In this document: in pieces, positions 1 through 8,471 of the stretch
Numbering within the stretch: position 1 is the first letter of the stretch
Layout of the letters: each line of letters begins with the position of its first letter
Source of the DNA: Fulvivirga ulvae
Lineage (GTDB): Bacteria; Bacteroidota; Bacteroidia; Cytophagales; Cyclobacteriaceae
DNA length: 64,000 nt
Assembly (NCBI RefSeq): GCF_021389975.1
Contig: NZ_CP089981.1
Location: 3,931,501-3,995,500 of the forward strand
Direction of reading: 5' to 3'
Program-made: the position numbers and the translations under genes
The notes under the pieces: generated by a model
Database searches by the model: none
Told to the model about the DNA's origin: nothing
What the model saw: only the letters and a program-made list of their open reading frames with translations

Positions 1-202
1 ACACATCATAATTGTAAATGCCGGTGCCATCCTCATGTAGCTCCAGGTAGCCGGTCTTGTTGCCCGCATAAGTGCCATAAAACTGAACAGGTACGTCATA
101 AGTGGTTTCCACAGGCTGGCCATCATATTCGATGATCCTGTGTTTTTGGTTAGTACCCCACAAAGCCAGAAGACTAAAAGATAGTAGTAGTGAAAATTTC
201 AT
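1..202 (-). CDS. Secreted protein, 3' end beyond window (partial)
   Basis: The first 67 codons are visible. The gene starts with ATG at 202 on the minus strand and runs off the left edge of the window. Residues 1-16 form a short hydrophobic signal peptide (MKFSLLLSFSLLALWG), so the product is probably exported. The mature part is polar and contains a glycine/tyrosine-rich stretch with GTYAGNKTGYLEL and EDGTGIYNYD, which resembles the small beta-sheet lipocalin-like secreted proteins common in Bacteroidota. There is no lipobox cysteine. I do not recognise the family, and the function is unknown. It lies 62 bp downstream of the DUF3127 gene on the same strand, separated from it by a strong inverted repeat. 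Confidence 0.6.
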   Translation of the reverse strand, partial: MKFSLLLSFSLLALWGTNQKHRIIEYDGQPVETTYDVPVQFYGTYAGNKTGYLELHEDGTGIYNYDV

Positions 203-215
203 TAGAGTTGATTTA

Positions 216-252
216 TCAGGTTTACTAAACTACTAAAGTTTAATAAACCTGA
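216..252. repeat. Inverted repeat, possible weak terminator
   Basis: TCAGGTTTA at 216-224 pairs with TAAACCTGA at 244-252. An inner AAACT/AGTTT pair (227-231 with 237-241) extends the stem. It sits between the DUF3127 stop and the start of the partial secreted gene, both transcribed on the minus strand. No long T-run follows in the minus direction, so it may be a weak terminator or an mRNA processing/stability hairpin rather than a classical intrinsic terminator. Confidence 0.4.
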
Positions 253-264
253 AAAGCTATTTTC

Positions 265-645
265 TTAAAATGGCAGATCGTCTTCATTGCCATCGGTGAT
301 CCAGCCTGGCTCTTCCATCTGGTCCATGCCGCTGTCTGCTGCCGGGGGTGGGGTTTGGCCTCCTGATGATGCACCTTCAATTTTCCATGCCTGTAGAGAG
401 TTGAAGTATTTTACCTCACCTTTAGGGTCAGTCCACTTTCTGCCTTTCAGGTTAAAGTAAACATCAACTTCATCGTTGGCTTTATAGCTATCCAGAATGC
501 CACATTTGTCCTGGATCATTTCAAATTTCAAATATTCAGGATACTGAGGGTTTTCAGCATATTCCAATACAAATTCTCTCTTTTTAAATGAGTTGGATAC
601 TTGTTGGGTATCCGAGATTTCTAAAATTTTACCCTTTACGTTCAT
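265..645 (-). CDS. DUF3127 domain protein, OB-fold-like with SSB-type C-terminal tail
   Basis: This 126-residue protein matches DUF3127, a small Bacteroidota family. Residues 1-90 look like one beta-rich OB-like domain (MNVKGKILEISDTQQV, then FKKREFVLEY and KWTDPKGEVKYFNSLQAWKIEG). A low-complexity Gly/Pro/Ala linker follows at about 92-105, then an acidic tail ending in DDLPF. That layout of OB-like core, disordered linker and acidic amphipathic tip is how single-stranded DNA-binding proteins recruit repair partners. The ssDNA-binding role is inference; the family has no function I can name with certainty. It is transcribed alone on the minus strand, and the start is the only reasonable ATG. 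Confidence 0.8.
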   Translation of the reverse strand: MNVKGKILEISDTQQVSNSFKKREFVLEYAENPQYPEYLKFEMIQDKCGILDSYKANDEVDVYFNLKGRKWTDPKGEVKYFNSLQAWKIEGASSGGQTPPPAADSGMDQMEEPGWITDGNEDDLPF

Positions 646-708
646 TGATCTGCTTTTATAAATTTTATCGTAGGCAAAGTTAACAGTGCTGCCAAGTTTA
701 TTAAAACA

Positions 709-813
709 TTAACGCTTTTTTCTGAATATAGCTGTGAAAATTATCACAAAGAGGATGGCGCCAACAATCATGACTAATAAAGTGGAGGAGTCTATGAGTT
801 CAACTGCATGCAT
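709..813 (-). CDS. Small single-pass membrane protein (34 aa)
   Basis: This short minus-strand reading frame runs from ATG at 813 to TAA at 709-711. Residues 1-11 are polar (MHAVELIDSST), 12-30 form one continuous hydrophobic helix (LLVMIVGAILFVIIFTAIF), and the protein ends in the positive tail RKKR. This is the profile of a small inner-membrane protein with its N-terminus outside. It fills the otherwise empty stretch between DUF3127 and the HhH/barrel gene. No family is recognised. The clean amphiphilic layout argues for a real gene, but its size leaves doubt. Confidence 0.45.
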   Translation of the reverse strand: MHAVELIDSSTLLVMIVGAILFVIIFTAIFRKKR

Positions 814-904
814 GTTATGAAAATTACTTATGATTTCTCAGGCAATAGTAGTTATTTCCTTACTGCCTAACACACTGAATAATACTTTAATTTACTTTGC
901 CGGA

Positions 905-2974
905 TTAAAATTTAATCCTTGTTTGGAGTTTCATATCCGTCTTGATATTTCCTTCAATCTTTTCAGGCCCTGAGCCAATAGACTCGATCTGCCGATAATG
1001 TGTGCGGGCAAATCTTACCCACAGGTCTATTTTTCGAGTAGCTTTATACTGTAAAAGAATATATTGGCGGGTGCCTTGCCCACTGTATGGTGGTATGGAG
1101 AATCCATACAAGACATCTCTTTCGTAGGCGTACTGTCGGTTATCATAATCTTCTGTGTCAAATAACGCAAGGCGACCACCTACTCTGATTTTATTCAGGT
1201 CAAGGTTTACATCCTGTACTATGGCAAAGCCCTGGGTTATCTGCCCGTAAGCGTTATAATTGCTGAATTGTATTCTGGATTTTAGTGAAATGATTTTGTC
1301 GGGCTTATAATCCAAATTAATAATATAGCTTCGTTTCAGGTTGTTTTCGGGCACCTTTATTCGGGAAGCATTATCGGATCTGTTGCGAGCCTTTGACTGT
1401 TCTCTGAATTGTACAAAGAAATGTGTTCTTCTGTTTGGCTTATAACTTAGCCTTCCGAGGTATTCATAACCGTCAGATGGAGCATCTACTCTATATTTTA
1501 ACCAGGGGAACGTAAACCTGTCAAAATATGCAGTAAACTGATATTTTCGGGAGGGCTGATACTTTAACCCCCAATAAACACCCTTCTCATTTTGATTAGA
1601 CCCTAATTCCCCGAAGGCTTGCCCGTGCAAACTGTGAAAATTTCTGGCGTAACTTCTCAGCAACATGGAAGTTTGCAGACTAGGAGTTAAATGGGCTATA
1701 AAACCTCCAACTGCGCCCAGTCCGCCACTACCTGATCGCCCTGTTTCAGCAAAAAAATTAACATTCTGCCAGTTGTAATTACCGGATATGCTCACGCTAA
1801 GGTTATCCTGGCCATAAAAATCAAACTGTTTATAGGGCTGGCCTGATCCTATGATGGGGGCACTAAAAAAATCAGCGACCATGGTTATATTCGCTTGAAG
1901 ATTGTGGTCTTTGTCGTGGTATAGAATATTGCTGCCAAGTGTCTGGTGCACAATCTGATTATTGGCGGTAAGTTCACTAGCTGTTCGGTGCATCCCTGTT
2001 ACTTTTACAGATCGTGTAAAAGGGTGCTGGCTTACCAGCGTATCTTTTTCAAGCAGCGCATCATGGGCAACTCTTGAATAAAAACCGCTGTACTCCAGGT
2101 GCCTGCTTAATTTATATGTGGCAGCACCACCCCTGAAATAATTGCTTTCTATGGTTGATGTGAAGGGGAGAACACCAAGATTTGACCTTCTGTTTGTGGT
2201 GATGGTTTCCGGGTTTTTTCCGATGTTGAAACCTGCCGCTAAGAGTAAGCTTTGCCCAAACTGGACTTTATAATCACCCAGTACGAGGTTTTTAAGCCTA
2301 CCCTTATCCTGTAATTGGAAATGAAAACTATAGAAATCTGCCCCGTATCTGCCTGTAGATTTGTCAAAAGTAAGAGCTTCACCGGCATCTTTTTCAGCAG
2401 TCAGGCCAAGACTGAAATCATGGGCGTGTCTTACCCTGAATTTTAGCAACAGCTGGTCGGGAGAACCCGCATACCTGCTGTTACCTTCATCATTTTCAAT
2501 ATACCCTTCTTGCTTTTCGAGCGTCCTTTGGTATCTCAGTAAAAGATAGTTGTCTTGTTCGGACCATATTCGGCTTAATAATGATCTGGTGTCGGCCTGA
2601 AGTCCGTCGTCCGTAACTCTGACAAAAGGTAGAAGTTTGTAAATGGTGGAGAGGTCAAAACCGGGAATTGCCTGCAATTCATATATTGTTAGAAGACGTC
2701 CGTACCTGACTTTGTAATTCACAAAATTGGAAACCTGCTCTTCCGTGAGAATAAAGAGAGATCTTAACTCCTCAACTGAGGCTTGGTTGAGGTTCAAAGG
2801 ATGACTGTAGTAAAGGAGAAGTGTTTCATATAGTTCTCCATCTGCTTCTTCATCCTGAGCCCCCAGCGAGCTCTCTATGATATGCTGGAGATCAGGCTCT
2901 ATATGTGAGTTCATCTGTGCGGTAAGTGAAGTATGGAGAAATAGCAGCAAAATAATTAACCGGAGTGGTGTCAT
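905..2974 (-). CDS. Helix-hairpin-helix domain protein with outer-membrane barrel-like body
   Basis: This 689-residue exported protein has a signal peptide at 1-19 (MTPLRLIILLLFLHTSLTA). Residues about 58-118 contain ComEA-like helix-hairpin-helix segments (LNLNQASVEELRSL, then VRYGRLLTIYELQAIPGF). The remaining 550 residues alternate aromatic and polar residues like an outer-membrane beta-barrel and end in QTRIKF, with an aromatic C-terminal residue. The combination is typical of a Bacteroidota family annotated only as helix-hairpin-helix protein. HhH motifs usually bind DNA, but here they sit in an exported protein, so they may act as a protein or ligand module. Its ATG overlaps the stop of the upstream barrel gene by 4 bp (ATGA), implying translational coupling. 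Confidence 0.75.
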   Translation of the reverse strand: MTPLRLIILLLFLHTSLTAQMNSHIEPDLQHIIESSLGAQDEEADGELYETLLLYYSHPLNLNQASVEELRSLFILTEEQVSNFVNYKVRYGRLLTIYELQAIPGFDLSTIYKLLPFVRVTDDGLQADTRSLLSRIWSEQDNYLLLRYQRTLEKQEGYIENDEGNSRYAGSPDQLLLKFRVRHAHDFSLGLTAEKDAGEALTFDKSTGRYGADFYSFHFQLQDKGRLKNLVLGDYKVQFGQSLLLAAGFNIGKNPETITTNRRSNLGVLPFTSTIESNYFRGGAATYKLSRHLEYSGFYSRVAHDALLEKDTLVSQHPFTRSVKVTGMHRTASELTANNQIVHQTLGSNILYHDKDHNLQANITMVADFFSAPIIGSGQPYKQFDFYGQDNLSVSISGNYNWQNVNFFAETGRSGSGGLGAVGGFIAHLTPSLQTSMLLRSYARNFHSLHGQAFGELGSNQNEKGVYWGLKYQPSRKYQFTAYFDRFTFPWLKYRVDAPSDGYEYLGRLSYKPNRRTHFFVQFREQSKARNRSDNASRIKVPENNLKRSYIINLDYKPDKIISLKSRIQFSNYNAYGQITQGFAIVQDVNLDLNKIRVGGRLALFDTEDYDNRQYAYERDVLYGFSIPPYSGQGTRQYILLQYKATRKIDLWVRFARTHYRQIESIGSGPEKIEGNIKTDMKLQTRIKF

Positions 2975-3789
2975 TGCACTTTTTTGATTAAGTAAGTCAC
3001 AGCTGCCTGATGACTATAACCTGTTTTTGGGGTTATGGTAAGGGCATAGTCTACGTTCAGTCGGGTTAGCGCAAGGCCAAGGCCAAAGTAGCTGACAAAT
3101 GACTTTGTTTTTATTCCTGTTCTTGCAGTAAACTTTTTGAAAAAAATGTATTCCAGCCCTACACGCAGTGCGGCGTCAAGATCTATATCTTTTTCAACTT
3201 CTGCATTTAGAAATATTTTATCAGTGGGGCGAAAAGACAATCCTGCATTCAATATCGTGGGAATCCGCTCATCCTCAAAGTCTGATAATTTAGCCTGGTT
3301 GATGTTTCTGATTAGAGCGCCAAAGTACAGGTTTTTCCCAAGCTCAGCTATACCGCCAAAGTCTAATGCCAGAATCCCTTTGACTCCGAACCCTTCAATA
3401 TGGTATTGGATATAATTAATGCGTGCTCCAATACCGGCCAGCCCAAAACGATTACCATAGCTGATTGCTGCGGTTTGCTCATTATAAAGGTCATCACCAA
3501 ATCTGAAAACAGATATGCCCATTCCGCCAATAGATATGGTAGAGGTAATGCCTGCCCCCATTGAATTAAAGCCTTCTACACCATATTTGTTTTCAAAAGC
3601 GAATATGCCATTCACACCTTCACAACCATATAGCCCGGCCGGGTTGTTAAATAATGACCAGCTGTCATTTAATGCTACAGAAGTATAGCCCATGGCCGCG
3701 GCACGTGCACCGATTTGAGATTGCCCGTTTTGAGCTTTGCAGAAGGAAAGTGAAAACAGAAAGAGAAGCACCCCGTATAAATGTTTCAA
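2971..3789 (-). CDS. PorV/PorQ-like outer-membrane beta-barrel protein
   Basis: The mature N-terminus IGARAAAMGYTSVALND followed by SLFNNPAGL is the signature of the PorV/PorQ (FadL-like) barrel family, which includes type IX secretion components. The body is glycine- and aromatic-rich beta-strand sequence ending near QAAVTYLIKKVQ. The open frame extends upstream to 3909, but that would overlap the start of the divergent gene at 3840 and leave the signal peptide internal. A TTG at 3789 gives a clean signal peptide (MKHLYGVLLFLFSLSFCKAQ), so I chose it; the protein is then 272 residues. It is translationally coupled to the downstream HhH/barrel gene. Whether it is a T9SS shuttle (PorV) or a PorQ-like or unrelated family member cannot be told from sequence alone. 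Confidence 0.7.
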   Translation of the reverse strand: MKHLYGVLLFLFSLSFCKAQNGQSQIGARAAAMGYTSVALNDSWSLFNNPAGLYGCEGVNGIFAFENKYGVEGFNSMGAGITSTISIGGMGISVFRFGDDLYNEQTAAISYGNRFGLAGIGARINYIQYHIEGFGVKGILALDFGGIAELGKNLYFGALIRNINQAKLSDFEDERIPTILNAGLSFRPTDKIFLNAEVEKDIDLDAALRVGLEYIFFKKFTARTGIKTKSFVSYFGLGLALTRLNVDYALTITPKTGYSHQAAVTYLIKKVQ

Positions 3790-3839
3790 AGCCTGAATGT
3801 TATTAGGTTGAATTATACGGGGACCTGAAATTACAAAAA

Positions 3840-4490
3840 ATGTACAATAAGCATAGGTATAGTTTTGATTTATCTTCCGGCGTATGGGCAGTATGCTTTT
3901 CATTAGCATTGCTGATGCTTTCAGCTCCGGTTAAGGCCCAGGAAGAGTATTATGCAAGTGGTGAGCTTAGGGCTGTAGGTAAGCTTGAGGGAGGAGAGAA
4001 GAATGGAAAATGGACATATTACTACCCGAATGGTGAAGTCAATGCTATAGAACACTACAACAAAGGCAGGCTGCATGGATCGGTCAAATACTTTGATAAT
4101 CAGGGGAACATTACCGGAATAGAAAATTGGACAAAAGGTTTGCCGCAGGATTCTGCCAAATATTTTTATGGCAATGGAAAAATAGAAAAGGAAGGTGTTT
4201 ATGAACTGGGCCAATACTCAGGAGTGTGGAAGCACTATCACGAAAACGGACAGTTGAAGCGTGCCGTTAACTATGTAAATGGGTGGCCTCATGGTGAATG
4301 GAAAGTCTATAACGAAAAGGGGGTACTTATACAGGAGGGGAGTTACGATCAGGGACAGGAAACAGGTGAATGGAAGTTTTACACCGGCGAGGGCCGGCTG
4401 GAATATATCGGCAGTTATGATCAGGGACAGCGAGTGGGAAACTGGTATATGTTAGATAAAAAGGGAAAGAAGAAAGAAATTAATTACTAA
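3840..4490 (+). CDS. MORN-repeat (YwqK-like) secreted protein
   Basis: This 216-residue protein has a signal peptide at about 1-33, ending in SAPVKAQ. The rest is about seven MORN-2 type repeats of 22-24 residues, each with a G-x-W-x-x-Y core (GKWTYYYPNGEV, GVWKHYHENGQL, GEWKVYNEKGVL, GEWKFYTGEGRL, GNWYMLDKKG). Such proteins are often auto-named toxin-antitoxin YwqK antitoxins, but there is no toxin gene beside it and it is exported, so an envelope-associated binding role is more likely. It is divergent from the PorV/Q-like gene with about 50 bp between starts. Its stop codon overlaps the stop of the convergent POTRA/barrel gene. Confidence 0.8.
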   Translation: MYNKHRYSFDLSSGVWAVCFSLALLMLSAPVKAQEEYYASGELRAVGKLEGGEKNGKWTYYYPNGEVNAIEHYNKGRLHGSVKYFDNQGNITGIENWTKGLPQDSAKYFYGNGKIEKEGVYELGQYSGVWKHYHENGQLKRAVNYVNGWPHGEWKVYNEKGVLIQEGSYDQGQETGEWKFYTGEGRLEYIGSYDQGQRVGNWYMLDKKGKKKEINY

Positions 4491-5923
4491 AATTCCTTTT
4501 TCAGGTGGAGAAATATCCCCGCTTCTTTTTCGCGGTTTACGGAGTATTCAAAACGAACGACTGTATCATAATAAGTCACAAAGTCGACTCCGGCTCCAGC
4601 TCCGAATAAATACCGGTTTGTAAGGCGAGTATTTTGTTCATAGTTTTCGAAGTTCTCCACATAACCCATATCAAAATACGATTTAAGGTAGATGGCAAAA
4701 GGAAAGTTTCTGAATTGCTCAAAAGGTATAAAGTTAAGCCGAAGCCTGGTTTCAAAGACCTTCTTTTTCAGAGTGGTTCGATTAAGGTAAAACTTCTGTC
4801 CCTCTATTACATACAATTCATAGCCTCTTATGAAGTCCTTTCTATACCCCAGGCCTTGCAGGTTGGCATATGGTTGTCGGTCGGGTCCGCTTACGTAGAT
4901 TGATGTATAGTTGGAAAGATAGAAATTCCTGGTGAGGTCGAGAAACCGGGCATGATTCATACTTATGCTGAATTGGTCAAGGTCATTATAAAAGCCTAGC
5001 CCATATTTCTCAGCCTGGAATACCGTCCGGTGTCCGTGAAGCGGATAAGAATTTACATCTCTTTTATCTATGTTGATGTCGTAGCTAACACTGAAATAAC
5101 GCTGAGATGTCTGACTGTTCAGGTAATATTCAGGATTAATGTTGGCAATCGTATCATTAACTTCATTGTCATTGAAAGTAATGTTGATTGTATGTCGGGT
5201 ATAAAAAGAGTTGCGAAACTGATAGCCTATGTTATAAAGTCGTCGTATTTTGAGAAGGCTTTCAGAGTCAAAAAACACACGTTTATGCTCTACAGTACGT
5301 ATTGGTATATTTTTGTTTTCGGCATAGAGATAATCAACAGAAATGCCATGCCGTTGAGTTCTGTCAATATAGGGAATGTCGTAGGAGAGTCCAAATTGCC
5401 GGGTAAAGCCAAATTGCATTTCAAGCCTTAGCGTTTCATTCCTTCCGCGCATGTTATTTCTGAATAGCCTCAGTCCATAGTTCACCCGGCTCAAGTCATG
5501 ATTTTGATTTTGCCACCAGTCGTTAAAGTTTCTGTCAACAAGGTCGAATATAGGAGCAGGGAAGGTGTACCAACGCTCTGAGACACGCACTACAATATCC
5601 ACTATATCATCTGAGAGCTCCAGTGTGGTAATTTCCACTGTATTGAATAGGCGGGTATTGATTATTTTACTTCTGTCATTTTTGATAATGTCTTCAAGAT
5701 CTTCATCAAAATAATATTCACCACGCTTCAGGCTCATTTCACGCAGTATTATTTTGTCTTTAGTTTGTTTATTACCGATAATGAAGATGTTATCAATATA
5801 GATATATCGATTTTTTTCAGCGGTAGAATCTGAGGGAATAGCAGTGTGGCTGGCCTCCGTCATTTCGGAGACGGAGTCGGGGGCATTAAATGTAAGTAAA
5901 ATTGAAATAAGAAATGCCAGCAT
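4487..5923 (-). CDS. BamA/TamA-family outer-membrane protein (POTRA plus barrel)
   Basis: This 478-residue protein has a short signal segment at 1-14. One POTRA-like module follows at about 40-115 (YIDNIFIIGNKQTKDKIILRE, then NRSKIINTRLFNTVEI). Next comes a 16-strand-type beta-barrel of the D15/surface-antigen class (FRGYELYV-like loop FIRGYEL, and LFGAGAGVDFVTYYDT near the end), closing with HLKKEF, an aromatic C-terminal residue. The architecture fits the Omp85 superfamily. With only one POTRA and 478 residues it is much smaller than BamA (about 800), so it is an accessory Omp85 member of unknown substrate. It is convergent with the MORN gene; the two stops share the tetranucleotide CTAA at 4487-4490. 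Confidence 0.82.
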   Translation of the reverse strand: MLAFLISILLTFNAPDSVSEMTEASHTAIPSDSTAEKNRYIYIDNIFIIGNKQTKDKIILREMSLKRGEYYFDEDLEDIIKNDRSKIINTRLFNTVEITTLELSDDIVDIVVRVSERWYTFPAPIFDLVDRNFNDWWQNQNHDLSRVNYGLRLFRNNMRGRNETLRLEMQFGFTRQFGLSYDIPYIDRTQRHGISVDYLYAENKNIPIRTVEHKRVFFDSESLLKIRRLYNIGYQFRNSFYTRHTINITFNDNEVNDTIANINPEYYLNSQTSQRYFSVSYDINIDKRDVNSYPLHGHRTVFQAEKYGLGFYNDLDQFSISMNHARFLDLTRNFYLSNYTSIYVSGPDRQPYANLQGLGYRKDFIRGYELYVIEGQKFYLNRTTLKKKVFETRLRLNFIPFEQFRNFPFAIYLKSYFDMGYVENFENYEQNTRLTNRYLFGAGAGVDFVTYYDTVVRFEYSVNREKEAGIFLHLKKEF

Positions 5924-6047
5924 CTTCTATACCTACACCATGGGGACAAATGTGATTAAATATTTGGTTATCATGTCTCCTAAAATAAAAAATAGTTATC
6001 TCATAACGCATAAGTTTACGAAATAACTATCCTCTATGTAAGAAAAT

Positions 6048-6067
6048 ACCGCTGTTTAACCTGCGGT
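6048..6067 (-). terminator. Possible terminator overlapping the lgt stop
   Basis: ACCGC at 6048-6052 and GCGGT at 6063-6067 form a short stem that includes the lgt stop codon. In the minus direction it is followed by ATTTTC. The stem is only 5 bp, so this is a weak call. Confidence 0.3.
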
Positions 6068-7231
6068 TTCTTTATGTCTGCCTTTAGATAAAGCTCTGAA
6101 AAGAATAATAATGCCGGCTATGATCAAAGGGATACTCAATATCTGCCCCATATTATAAGTCATTTCATCTTCAAAGGATACCTGGTTTTCCTTAAACAGT
6201 TCATGTACAAAACGTAAGCCAAATAGGAGGATTAGGAATAGGCCAAGAAGCAAACCAGGAGGAGTTTCATTTTTATATTTCATCCAAAGCGCTAAGAGCA
6301 AGAAGAATATAGCCAATGAAGTACCCGCTTCATAGAGTTGGGTTGGGTGCCGTGGAATGCCGTAGGTATTAACTGTGGCACTAAATGACCCATCAGCATT
6401 TTTGGATATTTGGTAATCGAGAGCCTGATCCCTGGGCTGGTAAATGTGCTCGCTAATGTAGGAGTAGTTTAGTGTTTCCTTGAATTTACCATTGAAGTAA
6501 AACTCAATGCTCTCCTCATTAATGATCTCCGGTTGATTTTTGAAATCAATTTTAAGCTTAACTGGCACATAGCGCTGATTATTCAACTCCCGGGAGTTGT
6601 CTTTTTCAAACACTATACTTTTAACAGGGCTGGAATACGTATCAAAGGTCCGTTCAATATCATGTGTAAAAATAACACCATACTCAGACTCGGTAGGCAC
6701 ACCATATATTTCTGAATTCATGAAATTACCCGTTCGGATCATACATCCGGCCAAAGCGACAACGATCACAATTCTGTCGACTACCTGAAGATAGTTCTGG
6801 TTAAGCCTTTTTTGTTTCTCAAAAACAAAGCGTTTTTTAGGCTTTGAGAATGGGTTAAGGTTTATTATTATCTTATAGTTAACATATACCCAAAGTGCAA
6901 ATAGAATTCCGAATGCGGCACCATGGCTTGCGAGGCCTCCTTCCCAAATTTTAAGAATATCTATAGGATTTGACAGATATTTGTCCGGTTCATAAAACAA
7001 AACATGTCCCAGACGAGCGCCCAGTATGGTTGCTATTACCATATATATAGTCAGCGTTTCCACATCCCTTTCAGGTTTTCCCTCTTTTCGGTAGATGTAG
7101 AACATAATCTGCTGAGTAACAAGAAATGCCAGTGCAAACAGTAGTCCGTAATAACGAACAGGTCGGTCAAGCAAAGGTATGGTAAAAAACTCCGGATCAG
7201 TGTTCCAGATAATGTAACTTAAAATTGACAT
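6056..7231 (-). CDS. lgt: Prolipoprotein diacylglyceryl transferase
   Basis: Lgt transfers the sn-1,2-diacylglyceryl group from phosphatidylglycerol to the lipobox cysteine of prolipoproteins, the first step of lipoprotein maturation in the inner membrane. Diagnostic motifs are visible: RYYGLLFALAF in the first membrane helix, GARLGHVLFYEP, WEGGLASHGA, the Lgt signature RTGNFMNSEIYG, and RHPTQLYEA. The protein has seven predicted membrane helices. At 391 residues it is about 100 longer than the usual 270-290. The extra sequence is a polar insert at about 195-290, between the signature and RHPTQLYEA, on the periplasmic side. A consensus promoter lies directly upstream with almost no leader. 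Several lipobox proteins in this window would be its substrates. Confidence 0.95.
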   Translation of the reverse strand: MSILSYIIWNTDPEFFTIPLLDRPVRYYGLLFALAFLVTQQIMFYIYRKEGKPERDVETLTIYMVIATILGARLGHVLFYEPDKYLSNPIDILKIWEGGLASHGAAFGILFALWVYVNYKIIINLNPFSKPKKRFVFEKQKRLNQNYLQVVDRIVIVVALAGCMIRTGNFMNSEIYGVPTESEYGVIFTHDIERTFDTYSSPVKSIVFEKDNSRELNNQRYVPVKLKIDFKNQPEIINEESIEFYFNGKFKETLNYSYISEHIYQPRDQALDYQISKNADGSFSATVNTYGIPRHPTQLYEAGTSLAIFFLLLALWMKYKNETPPGLLLGLFLILLFGLRFVHELFKENQVSFEDEMTYNMGQILSIPLIIAGIIILFRALSKGRHKETAG

Positions 7232-7235
7232 GCGA

Positions 7236-7265
7236 CAAATATAACTATCTCAGTATAATTGGCAA
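7236..7265 (-). promoter_or_regulatory. Consensus Bacteroidota promoter for lgt
   Basis: On the minus strand, TTG (complement of 7263-7265) is followed by 19 bp and then TATATTTG (complement of 7236-7243). This matches the Bacteroidota sigma-ABfr pattern of TTG, about 19 bp, then TAnnTTTG. Only 4 bp separate the -7 element from the lgt ATG at 7231, so transcription would start at or next to the start codon. Confidence 0.6.
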
Positions 7266-7460
7266 TTAAACTATTGTTAAAGGTTTTTATTGTAATTGAC
7301 AATCATTGGTAATTTTGATAATGTAGCCTAAGAAAAGTTAATCTTTTTATTTTAATGATACCAGAAATGTCTATGTTTGGCTATTAATCAAAAAACTGCA
7401 TGAGCCAAAATCAGCAATCGGAGCAACAAAATACGTCGGCAACTTTATCTGGCTCGTTAA

Positions 7461-8433
7461 ATGCTCAACCAGAGTACCATCCTAGCTCAGGATATGGATT
7501 TGTTTGATATTAGAGAAAATGGCCTATATGGTTTTATTAATAAAAATGGCGGGGCTATTATAGAGCCACAATATGTGTATGCCGGCCGTTTTCATGAAGG
7601 TATGAGTATTGTAGAGGTTAATGGGAAAATGGGATTTATTAATCCAAAGGGCGAGATGGTGATCTCTCCCAGATATCAATACCGTACATCTTTTTCAGAG
7701 GGATTGGCTGGAGTATATTTAAATGAAAAGTATGGATTTATTGATACAAGTGGTCGAGTAGTTGTTGACTTTATATACAACGGAGGGTTTGGCTTTTCGG
7801 GCGGGCTGGCGCCGGTAGAGTTTGAAAATGGTATGTGGGGGTATATTGATAAAGCAGGAAATGTGATTGTGAAACCAAAATTTGATTTAGCTTCGTCATT
7901 TGCAGAAGGCTATGGTTGTGTAATGGAACGAGATAAATATGGCTTTATTAATAAATGGGGAGACTATGTAATACCCGTAACGTACGAATCTGCCGAAGAT
8001 TTTTCTGAGGGGCTGGCATCTGTAACCATTGATGGGCTGGATGGGTATGTTGATAAAAATGGACTAATAGTAATACCTGCTGTATATGAAAGCACCGGTC
8101 AGTTTCGGGGAGATATGGCGCCGGTACAAAAAGATGGGCTATGGGGAATGATTGATAAGGAAGGTGAAATAGTAGTGCCTATTAAGTATACTTATCTTGG
8201 ATATTCTGTCAGAGGGATTAATAGCAGCCGGTATGGAGGGAAAATATGGATATATCAATAAAGAAGGAAAAGTAATTATTGCTTTCAAGTATGAATATGC
8301 TTCATCCTTTAAAAATGGGTTGGCATGGGTATCTTCCCATTATGTAAATGGTTATGGCTATGTGCGCGCCTGGATTGATAAGCAAGGAAACTACGTTTAC
8401 AAAGAACATAAATTTGTAACTACCGAAAATTAG
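7461..8433 (+). pseudogene. WG-repeat protein interrupted by a +1 frameshift
   Basis: Two overlapping frames encode one continuous array of WG (beta-stranded W/Y-G) repeats of about 45 nt-encoded units. Each carries the pattern FSEGLA-x-V, then YGFI/GYID, then K-x-G-x-x-V/I. Frame 1 runs from ATG 7461 to a stop at 8261 (266 aa) and loses the repeat pattern after VVPIKYTYL. The pattern resumes in the next frame from 8200 as LSEGLIAAGMEGKYGYINKEGK and continues to 8433. Removing one G of the GG at 8199-8200 restores an unbroken protein of about 324 residues. No signal peptide is present; frame 1 begins immediately after an in-frame TAA, so the 5' end may also be damaged. It is a decayed gene, a recent mutation, or an assembly error. 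The function of WG repeats is mostly unknown (protein binding). Confidence 0.65.
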
Positions 8434-8471
8434 CGGGATATGTTCATCGAATGTGCTGCTTCATCTCCTGC

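Noticed and set aside
3840..4490. Toxin-antitoxin system (YwqK antitoxin)
   Set aside because: The MORN-repeat protein has a signal peptide and no neighbouring toxin, so an antitoxin role is not supported.
7400..7504. Alternative upstream start for the WG-repeat gene at 7400
   Set aside because: That ATG is in another frame and ends at a TGA near 7505 without a signal peptide or repeat pattern.
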